Shown in pieces: positions 7,004 to 12,142 of a DNA stretch of 15,720 bases. The position numbers and the translations under genes were made by a program. The notes under the pieces were generated by a model. That model saw nothing but the letters and a program-made list of their open reading frames with translations, ran no database searches and was not told the DNA's origin. This DNA is from Deltaproteobacteria bacterium (GTDB lineage Bacteria; Bdellovibrionota; JACOXK01). The DNA is taken from assembly GCA_016186995.1 (NCBI GenBank), contig JACPKQ010000014.1, forward strand, positions 1 through 15,720, given 5' to 3'. Position 1 is the first letter of the stretch, and each line of letters begins with the position of its first letter.

Positions 7004-8224
7004 TCAATGCACAAGAAGAAACCAAGCTTGAAGATAATTGCCTTCTGGAAAGGAGATAAGAGGTGCGTGATCTCCTGATGCACCTCCAACTTCTAAAACA
7101 TGTATTTGTTTTCTGGCATCATGAGAAGCTTCTCTAAGCATTTTTAGAAAATCACTTTTCGAAATATTGTGGGAACAGGAACAGCTTACTAAAAGGCCTG
7201 AAGAGTTGAGTGAGTGCATAGCCCTTAGGTTAAGCTCTTTGTACCCTTTAAGTGCTCCAGATTTTTCCGAAGATTTTTTAGCAAAAGGAGGTGGATCTAA
7301 AATAATAAGATCTGTTTTTTTCTTTAAGTTAAACTGATCCTTTAAAAAAACAAAAGCATCTTTTTTTAAAATAGTTATTTTTTTTGAAACCCCATTAAGG
7401 GTTGCATTTTTTTTTAGATTTTCGAGTGCTTGTTTTGAGTCATCTATTGCTAAGACATCTACGTTTGCTTTGGCAAGATGCAGTCCAAAGCCACCTTCGT
7501 AACAAAAAACATCCCACGCCTTTTTAACATTTAGTTTTTGTGCCCAATGAAGTGCTTTGAGATGATTTTCTTTTTGATCTAAATAAGCACCTGTTTTTTG
7601 ATTGTTTAAAAGTGAAAAATTCCACTTTAACCCATTCCACGCGCATTCTTTAAAGATAGTAGTATCATTTTCTATAATTTCTAACCCTTCTTGAGTGCGA
7701 ATAGGGTGCGAACGTTGTTCGTATATTTTTGCATTAGGCTTTATCTCGAGAACAACCTTTTTTATAACAGGCCAAAAGTGCTCCATAGGAGAAGAAAGTA
7801 TTTGAACAATAAGATCATCATAAAAAACATCGATAATAAGACCTGGTAAAAGATCGTTTTCTGAGAAAACCCAACGAAAGCAAGATTCACTATTTACTAA
7901 AATTTGTTTTTTCTCAAAACTGTTTTTTAAAAGTTCAAAAACAGACTTTTCAAAAAAGGTTTCAAAATCTGGAAGAGTTTGAATAGGATTTCTTTCAAGA
8001 TTTTCACTAGGCCAAAATCGTGTGGCAGGCCCAAGGCGCCTTAAAACAATATTACTTTGTGGGGAGAGCAAAAACCAGTGCTCTCCTAAAGGATAAAGCA
8101 TAGGTTTTTGCGGAAGCGAAAAGTTTTTTTTAAAGTGATTTTTAAACAACCAAGGATGACCTTTTTTAAGTTGCGTAAATCCTTCGAAGGTTAAAATGTC
8201 CTTGAGTGATGTATTATCTTTCAT
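7004..8224 (-). CDS. RlmI-like class I SAM-dependent 23S rRNA (cytosine-C5) methyltransferase
   Basis: This is a 406-residue protein of the RlmI/YccW type. An N-terminal PUA-like segment includes GHPWLFKNH (22-30). A central domain follows, with NQKTGAYLDQKEN (208-220) preceding the methyltransferase core. The core shows FCYEGGFGLHLA (240-251, SAM loop), LDPPPF (309-314, catalytic-type motif) and VSCSCS around residue 350, which contains the cysteine expected of m5C enzymes. Length and motif order fit RlmI, but the exact target cytosine cannot be told from sequence. A longer start at 8284 would run into the DUF486 gene. ATG 8224 overlaps that gene's stop as ATGA and is therefore preferred. 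arsS begins 29 bases downstream of its stop. Confidence 0.85.
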   Translation of the reverse strand: MKDNTSLKDILTFEGFTQLKKGHPWLFKNHFKKNFSLPQKPMLYPLGEHWFLLSPQSNIVLRRLGPATRFWPSENLERNPIQTLPDFETFFEKSVFELLKNSFEKKQILVNSESCFRWVFSENDLLPGLIIDVFYDDLIVQILSSPMEHFWPVIKKVVLEIKPNAKIYEQRSHPIRTQEGLEIIENDTTIFKECAWNGLKWNFSLLNNQKTGAYLDQKENHLKALHWAQKLNVKKAWDVFCYEGGFGLHLAKANVDVLAIDDSKQALENLKKNATLNGVSKKITILKKDAFVFLKDQFNLKKKTDLIILDPPPFAKKSSEKSGALKGYKELNLRAMHSLNSSGLLVSCSCSHNISKSDFLKMLREASHDARKQIHVLEVGGASGDHAPLISFPEGNYLQAWFLLVH

Positions 8225-8547
8225 TTTTGAAAAATAAAGTAAGCACCTAGAAAGACAAATGCAAATCCAATGAGATAATTCCACGAAAAGCTTTCTTTAA
8301 GATAAAGAATAGAAAAAGCACTAAAGATAATGAGGGTGATAGCTTCTTGAATTGTTTTAAGTTGAACTGCTGAAAATTGTCCATGACCGATTCTATTGGC
8401 GGGGACTTGAAAACAATATTCAAAAAAAGCAATCATCCAACTAACAAAAATAACAATCCATAAAGGTGAGGCCTTGTATTTAAGGTGTCCATACCAGGCA
8501 ATAGTCATGAATATATTAGAGATAGAGAGCAAAACTATTGTTTTCAT
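8221..8547 (-). CDS. DMT-family DUF486 membrane protein
   Basis: This 108-residue protein has about four membrane helices. It shows the DUF486 signature NIFMTIAWYGHLK, then VSWMIAFFEYCFQVPANRIG, QLKTIQEAITL, and a final hydrophobic helix. The family belongs to the drug/metabolite transporter clan, and its substrate is unknown. The family usually starts about a dozen residues before FMT, which supports ATG 8547 as the start. No Shine-Dalgarno sequence is present. The start lies only eight bases after the 3' end of tRNA-Asp on the same strand, so the mRNA leader would be generated by tRNA processing, or translation would be poor. Its stop overlaps the RlmI-like start (ATGA). Confidence 0.85.
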   Translation of the reverse strand: MKTIVLLSISNIFMTIAWYGHLKYKASPLWIVIFVSWMIAFFEYCFQVPANRIGHGQFSAVQLKTIQEAITLIIFSAFSILYLKESFSWNYLIGFAFVFLGAYFIFQK

Positions 8548-8555
8548 AGAGAATT

Positions 8556-8629
8556 CGGGGACGACGAGACTCGAACTCGCGACCTCCGCCGTGACAGGGC
8601 GGCGTTCTAACCAACTGAACTACGTCCCC
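8556..8629 (-). tRNA. tRNA-Asp (anticodon GTC)
   Basis: A complete 74-base cloverleaf reads on the minus strand. The acceptor arms GGGGACG and CGTCCCC pair, with discriminator G at 8556. The D arm contains AGTTCAGTTGGTTAGAAC and the T arm contains the GTTCGAGTC box. The anticodon loop CTGTCAC places GTC at 8595-8593, which decodes Asp. CCA is not encoded. It lies directly upstream of the DUF486 gene on the same strand. Confidence 0.97.
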
Positions 8630-8643
8630 ACAACAAACCGCTT

Positions 8644-8672
8644 ATTAACTAGAAAATCATTACTGCCGTCAA
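8644..8672 (-). promoter_or_regulatory. Sigma70-type promoter of tRNA-Asp
   Basis: On the minus strand TTGACG (8672-8667) and GTTAAT (8649-8644) are separated by 17 bases. The -10 box ends 14 bases before the tRNA 5' end. The -35 matches consensus at five of six positions and the -10 at four. Read-through could also express the DUF486-to-ATP-grasp block. Confidence 0.5.
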
Positions 8673-8689
8673 ATCAAATCTTAACTTTG

Positions 8690-8862
8690 AAAACCGTTCA
8701 GCCCTCCGGGCTTACCGCCTTCGTAACTTCGATCTTCGCATTAGCTCGATCTCAGTAACCTCAGGTCTCCGGGGAGTCTCCTTTAGAAATTGCTCCTTAA
8801 CCCGCAATTTCTGAAAGATCGACTATTCCCCTTCGTACTACGTCACCAGTCAACCAAAGAAC
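8690..8862 (-). ncRNA. Candidate structured RNA or repeat element, no family recognised
   Basis: This stretch is clearly richer in G+C than its surroundings and has no believable ORF. Its core is an extended hairpin at 8771-8831. AGAAATTGC/GCAATTTCT forms nine perfect pairs around a 10-base loop (8785-8812). This is enclosed by GGGGAGTC pairing with GACT-att-CCCC, with a 3-base bulge. A second small hairpin (AGCCC, three bases, GGGCT) lies near 8699-8711, followed on the minus strand by GAACGGTTTT. CGATCT occurs twice 17 bases apart near 8730-8750. It is not tmRNA, RNase P RNA or SRP RNA by their core motifs. Strand is assigned only from a TTGACA at 8897-8892. It may instead be an interspersed repeat. 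Confidence 0.3.
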
Positions 8863-8868
8863 CTCCAC

Positions 8869-8897
8869 AATCTTCCATTCTTTCAAAAATATGTCAA
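8869..8897 (-). promoter_or_regulatory. Possible promoter for the candidate structured RNA
   Basis: A perfect consensus TTGACA (8897-8892) is followed after 17 bases by a weak AAGATT (8874-8869). The start of transcription would be near 8862, just before the structured stretch. The poor -10 keeps confidence low. Confidence 0.3.
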
Positions 8898-8923
8898 TAA
8901 TACTCGAGGGTTATTTAAAGTGG

Positions 8924-8943
8924 TGAAAATCAAAGTATTTTCA
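8924..8943. promoter_or_regulatory. Seven-bp inverted repeat upstream of the regulator promoter
   Basis: TGAAAAT (8924-8930) and ATTTTCA (8937-8943) form a perfect inverted repeat with a six-base centre, 20 bases upstream of the -35 box at 8964. It has the size of a dimeric-protein operator. It may be chance in AT-rich DNA. Confidence 0.25.
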
Positions 8944-8963
8944 AAATCTGTTATTTTTTTAAC

Positions 8964-8992
8964 TTGATTTTGAGGGGGGGGAGCGGTATAAG
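8964..8992 (+). promoter_or_regulatory. Promoter of the TIGR02147 gene with a poly-G spacer
   Basis: TTGATT (8964-8969) and TATAAG (8987-8992) are spaced by exactly 17 bases. The start of transcription is expected near 8999, giving a leader of about 22 bases containing a GAGGGG ribosome binding site before ATG 9021. The spacer contains a run of eight G bases, so tract-length changes would alter the -35/-10 distance directly. Confidence 0.6.
8974..8981 (+). repeat. G8 homopolymer in the promoter spacer
   Basis: Eight consecutive G bases lie between the -35 and -10 boxes of the promoter at 8964-8992. This is the second G8 tract in an otherwise AT-rich window; the other is inside the kelch lipoprotein gene. 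Confidence 0.9.
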
Positions 8993-9020
8993 TTGGGCGG
9001 TTCTTAATAGAGGGGTGAAA

Positions 9021-9857
9021 ATGGATTTAAACGTTTATGCTTATAAGGATTATAGAAAGCTTCTTTCTGACTTTTATTATGACCAAAAGAAGAAAAGAGC
9101 AAGTTATTCCTATAAGGCTTTTGCTGATAGAGCAGGTCTTAATTCTCCTAACTATTTAAAACTTGTCATGGATGGCAAGCGCAATTTAAGTCATAAAAAT
9201 ATCAAAAAGTTTGCAAAAGGACTTGGCCTTGAAAGTGTTCAGGTTGAGTATTTTGAAAATCTTGTCTACTATAATCAAGCCCAAGATGCTGAAACAAGAG
9301 ATCTTTATCTTACGAAACTCAAAGGTCTTAACATGGGGCCTGATTCTTGTGAGTTAACTATTGAGCAAAAAGATTATCTTAATCGTTGGTATTTTGTAGC
9401 CATCCGAGAAATGGCAGCTTTGTCTGACTTTAAGTGGAACCCAGAATGGATTGTAGCACGTCTTAATAAAGAAATTACAGCGCAAGAGGCACGTGAATCA
9501 CTTGATCTTCTTTTAAAACTTGCCCTCATTTCTAAAGAGAATGACTCAGCAAAGCCTATTAATAGAAATATTTTTGTAGATGAAGATTTTGTTCAAAAAT
9601 CACAAACTATCAATAAGTTTCACAGAGCCATGGGAGAACAAGCATTAGATAATTTAAAATCAGATAACTATAGAGATCGTGCCTTTCATGGTATCACAGC
9701 ATCTATTGGAAAGAGGAATTTTCATTTGATTTCTGAAAAGATTAAGAATTTCAGAGCTGATCTTAATAGGTGTTTAAGTGCTGAAGAAAACCCGGATGAG
9801 GTTTATCAGTTGAATATACAATTTTTTCCATTAACAAGGGTGAGAAGAGATGATTAA
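9021..9857 (+). CDS. TIGR02147-family regulator-like protein
   Basis: This 278-residue cytoplasmic protein has the TIGR02147 N-terminus. A YKDYRKLLSDFYYDQKKK segment is followed by YSYKAFADRAGLNSPNYL and LVMDGKRNLS (about 29-57), which resembles a helix-turn-helix of the Cro/XRE kind. LVYYNQAQ follows, and the long C-terminal helical region is the family's DUF4423-like part. The family is common in Bdellovibrio and Fibrobacter relatives and is generally thought to be regulatory, without a proven role. I start it at ATG 9021, after GAGGGGTGAAA. A longer frame opening at 8964 begins inside the promoter -35 box and is rejected. The last eight bases overlap the next gene, a small exported protein, so the two are probably translated together. 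Confidence 0.82.
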   Translation: MDLNVYAYKDYRKLLSDFYYDQKKKRASYSYKAFADRAGLNSPNYLKLVMDGKRNLSHKNIKKFAKGLGLESVQVEYFENLVYYNQAQDAETRDLYLTKLKGLNMGPDSCELTIEQKDYLNRWYFVAIREMAALSDFKWNPEWIVARLNKEITAQEARESLDLLLKLALISKENDSAKPINRNIFVDEDFVQKSQTINKFHRAMGEQALDNLKSDNYRDRAFHGITASIGKRNFHLISEKIKNFRADLNRCLSAEENPDEVYQLNIQFFPLTRVRRDD

Positions 9858-10065
9858 AAGATTTTTAGTTATCATAAGTTTTGTTTTTGCTCTAAGTCAC
9901 GTTGCCTTTGCTCAACAGGATGTGTGTGAAAGTGGTACTGAAGTAGGAAATGGCGGGCCTTGTGTTATGAAATCCTCTTCAGATGAATATTTGGGTACCG
10001 AAGTAGGAAATGGCGGGCCTAAAGTATCCACTATTCCTGAAAGTATCTCTCCTTCTTCAAATTAA
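9850..10065 (+). CDS. Small exported protein with duplicated GTEVGNGGP motif
   Basis: This 71-residue protein has a clear Sec signal peptide (MIKRF, hydrophobic core VIISFVFALSHVA, cleavage after AFA, residues 20-22). The mature part is only about 49 residues and contains GTEVGNGGP twice, with a period of 20 residues. Two cysteines flank or follow the first copy. The rest is Ser- and Pro-rich. No catalytic domain can be present at this size. It overlaps the TIGR02147 gene by eight bases, with GAGAAGAG as ribosome binding site inside that gene. From memory, GNGG motifs recur in exported proteins of Bdellovibrio relatives. A secreted peptide, a signal for the paired regulator, or a small envelope protein are all possible. 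Confidence 0.75.
   Translation: MIKRFLVIISFVFALSHVAFAQQDVCESGTEVGNGGPCVMKSSSDEYLGTEVGNGGPKVSTIPESISPSSN
9934..10020 (+). repeat. 27-bp direct repeat in the small exported protein gene
   Basis: Copies at 9934-9960 and 9994-10020 differ at one base (T or C at 9939/9999) and are spaced exactly 60 bases apart. Each encodes GTEVGNGGP. Near-identity at synonymous positions points to recent duplication or to conversion between copies. Confidence 0.95.
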
Positions 10066-10100
10066 AATCTTATTTTTTTTCTAAAACCTATTTCTTTGGG

Positions 10101-10130
10101 TTGACGGATAAATTTAACTTATCTTATACT
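10101..10130 (+). promoter_or_regulatory. Strong sigma70-type promoter for etfBA
   Basis: TTGACG (10101-10106) and TATACT (10125-10130) each match consensus at five of six positions, with an 18-base spacer. Transcription would start near 10137, leaving a leader of about 90 bases that includes the hairpin at 10169-10190. Confidence 0.6.
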
Positions 10131-10168
10131 GCATATCAGATTTTAGACACATTCACCCTCTCCTCAGT

Positions 10169-10190
10169 CCTCTCCCATCACAGGGAGAGG
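10169..10190. repeat. GC-rich palindrome in the etfB leader
   Basis: CCTCTCCC and GGGAGAGG form eight perfect pairs around ATCACA. A further CCCTCTCC lies just upstream at 10156-10163. This resembles the CCCTCTCC-type interspersed repeats seen in many proteobacteria. There is no T-tract, so it is not a terminator. It would sit in the 5' leader about 40 bases before the etfB start. Confidence 0.6.
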
Positions 10191-10228
10191 AAGATGATGG
10201 ATTTGGAGGGCTTTCGTAGGAGTCATGC

Positions 10229-11002
10229 ATGAATATTCTTGTATGTGTAAAAGCTGTTCCAGATATGGAATCACACTTTACACTTCAATCAGATTCTCTT
10301 CATATTGAAGATAGTAACCTTGTTTATAAAATGAATTCTTTTGATGAGTGTGCTGTTGAAGAAGCTTTAAAAATGAAAGAAAAAAATGGTGGTGAAGTTG
10401 TTATTGTTTCATTAGGTGATGATAAAACTGTTCAAGTGATGAGAAAGGCTTTTGCTATGGGCGCAGATCGAGGTGTTTTTCTTAATAATGCTTCTTTTAA
10501 AGATACAGATGCTTTAACAGTTGCAGGACTTCTTCATAAAGCAGTTTCAGATTTTAAGCCGGATCTTATTTTAACTGGCATTCAAGCTGAAGATGATATT
10601 CAAGCTCAGGTAGGGCCAGCTTTGGCAGAGCTTTTTGGGGTTCCCCATGCCAGTGTTGTTGTCAGTGTAGTGTTGTCAGAAGATGCAAAAAAAATAAAAG
10701 TAAAAAGAGAGCTTGAGGGTGGTACTTTAGAAGTTGTTGAAATGAGTTTGCCTTGTTTGCTCACGATTCAAACTGGAATTAATATTCCACGTTATCCATC
10801 ACTTCCAGGTATTATGAAGGCTAAAAAGAAAGAAATTAAAGAGATCAAATTATCCGAATCAGATTTAGGTTCTTCAAAAGTTGAAAGAGTAACATTATTA
10901 GAACCTCAGCCAGAAGGCAAAGTTGAGATTTTACAAGGTGATGCAAAAAGTGTGGCTACACAGCTCATTTCAAAGTTGAAAGAAAGAAAGGTGTTTAACT
11001 GA
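10229..11002 (+). CDS. etfB: Electron transfer flavoprotein subunit beta
   Basis: This 257-residue protein is of usual length for EtfB. It begins MNILVCVKAVPD, and AMGADRGVFL, GIQAEDDIQAQVGPALAE and the C-terminal RYPSLPGIMKAKKK follow in the expected order. The Ala-Glu-Asp region and the PGIMKAKKK segment are characteristic of the AMP-binding beta subunit. With EtfA it forms the FAD-containing heterodimer that takes electrons from acyl-CoA dehydrogenases and related dehydrogenases and passes them to the quinone pool. TAGGAG lies six bases before the ATG. etfA follows after an unusually long, hairpin-rich spacer. No dehydrogenase or ETF-quinone oxidoreductase gene is in the window. Confidence 0.95.
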   Translation: MNILVCVKAVPDMESHFTLQSDSLHIEDSNLVYKMNSFDECAVEEALKMKEKNGGEVVIVSLGDDKTVQVMRKAFAMGADRGVFLNNASFKDTDALTVAGLLHKAVSDFKPDLILTGIQAEDDIQAQVGPALAELFGVPHASVVVSVVLSEDAKKIKVKRELEGGTLEVVEMSLPCLLTIQTGINIPRYPSLPGIMKAKKKEIKEIKLSESDLGSSKVERVTLLEPQPEGKVEILQGDAKSVATQLISKLKERKVFN

Positions 11003-11070
11003 GTTATTTACTGCAGCGCCAGGCTGTAAATAACTCATCCTGAGGGAGGCTTTCAGCCGACCGTGAGGAT
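11001..11070. repeat. Two consecutive palindromic elements between etfB and etfA
   Basis: GAGTTATTTAC (11001-11011) and GTAAATAACTC (11026-11036) form a perfect 11-bp stem whose left arm starts inside the etfB stop codon. Directly after it, 11037-11070 folds symmetrically: ATCCT/AGGAT outside, GG/CC in the middle, GGCT/AGCC around a TTC loop, with matched gag/gtg and ga/ga internal loops. CTTTTGGTTTT follows. The second element looks like an interspersed palindromic repeat, and together they could stabilise the etfB end or reduce read-through. Confidence 0.7.
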
Positions 11071-11125
11071 CTTTTGGTTTTAAAAAATAGAGGATGTAAA
11101 ACATATGGAAGAAGAGGAAAACAAA

Positions 11126-12121
11126 ATGGCAGGTAAAATTTTGGTTCTTATCGAACATCGTGAAGGGAAAGTTTTAGATTATAACTGGGGAAATTTGGGT
11201 TTTGCAGTGACTTTAGCAAATAAACTCAATGCAGAGGTATCAGCTGTTATTTTATCAGCTGTTATTTTAGCACAAGATTCTGCTTCTTTAGTGCAGAGTG
11301 TAAAATCAAAAAAGATAAATGAAATTATAACAGTTCATGATCCAAAATTAGAAAAATATTCTCCAGATACCTATGCATATGTAATGCAAAATTTAGTTTC
11401 TCAAGGGGATATTCAAGTTGTTGTAGCAGGACACACTTCCATTGGGTGGGATTTTCTTCCAAAGCTTGCAGTGCGTTTAAATGTGGGTCTTGTTTCAGAA
11501 GTCAATGGTGTTGAAGGTGAAGGTGAAAATCTTATTTTTAAAAGACAGGTTTATAATGGAAAATTAGTTGAAAAAGTGAGGGTGAAATCTAAACCTTATC
11601 TTCTTACAGTTGAAAGAGGCGGATTTCCAGATATTGAAGAGGGTGGAACCCCACAAGTTTCAAATGTGAGTGTTGATTTATCTCAAATTGAGGTGAGAAC
11701 TAAAATTATCGAATATGTGAAATCAGAAAAGGGTGGTGTTGATTTAACAAAATCTTCTATTATTGTTTCTGGTGGACGCGGATTGGGTAAAAAAGAAAAC
11801 TTTCAAATTGTAAAAGATCTGGCAGAGGCTTTGGGTGGAGACTATGCTGCTTCACGCCCAGTTGTGGATAATGAATGGGTTGAAAGAGACAGGCAAGTAG
11901 GAAGCTCTGGTAAAACAGTGAAGCCTAAACTTTATTTAGCCTGTGGTATTAGTGGAGCTATTCAGCACTTATCAGGAATGAAAAAATCAGACGTCATTGT
12001 AGCTCTTAATAAAGATCCTGATGCCCCTATTTTTGGGGTGGCAACTTATGGTGTTATTGGAGATCTTTTTGAAGTGATTCCAGCCTTAATTGAGGAAGCT
12101 AAAAAACAAGGTGTTCATTAA
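11126..12121 (+). CDS. etfA: Electron transfer flavoprotein subunit alpha
   Basis: This 331-residue protein starts at ATG 11126 (MAGKILVLIEH), after an AGAGGA ribosome binding site. An in-frame ATG at 11105 would add seven acidic residues not expected in the family, so it is second choice. Domain I includes LVLIEHREGK. The FAD-binding domain II is intact: SGGRGLGKKENF, ASRPVVDNEW, RQVGSSGKTVKPKLY, CGISGAIQHL and NKDPDAPIFGVATYG. FAD is expected to bind here, with AMP in EtfB. SAVIL is duplicated in domain I by a perfect tandem DNA repeat (11240-11269). The gene ends tail-to-tail with the membrane protein gene, 21 bases away. Confidence 0.95.
   Translation: MAGKILVLIEHREGKVLDYNWGNLGFAVTLANKLNAEVSAVILSAVILAQDSASLVQSVKSKKINEIITVHDPKLEKYSPDTYAYVMQNLVSQGDIQVVVAGHTSIGWDFLPKLAVRLNVGLVSEVNGVEGEGENLIFKRQVYNGKLVEKVRVKSKPYLLTVERGGFPDIEEGGTPQVSNVSVDLSQIEVRTKIIEYVKSEKGGVDLTKSSIIVSGGRGLGKKENFQIVKDLAEALGGDYAASRPVVDNEWVERDRQVGSSGKTVKPKLYLACGISGAIQHLSGMKKSDVIVALNKDPDAPIFGVATYGVIGDLFEVIPALIEEAKKQGVH
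11240..11269 (+). repeat. Perfect 15-bp tandem duplication inside etfA
   Basis: TCAGCTGTTATTTTA occurs twice head-to-tail (11240-11254 and 11255-11269) and encodes SAVIL-SAVIL. Identity at every base indicates a recent in-frame duplication. Confidence 0.97.
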
Positions 12122-12142
12122 AAGGTTTTTTGAATACTGCTA

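Noticed and set aside
8225-8284. Extended N-terminus of the RlmI-like protein
   Set aside because: It would overlap DUF486 coding sequence by about 60 bases; the inner ATG with an ATGA junction gives the expected family N-terminus.
8474-8758. Plus-strand ORF of 94 codons
   Set aside because: It runs antisense through the DUF486 gene start, the whole tRNA-Asp and the structured stretch; its central text is simply the reverse complement of the tRNA.
8964-9020. Longer N-terminus for the TIGR02147 protein
   Set aside because: The extension would begin with a TTG inside the -35 box and be translated through the poly-G tract; ATG 9021 has a good ribosome binding site and gives the family's normal N-terminus.
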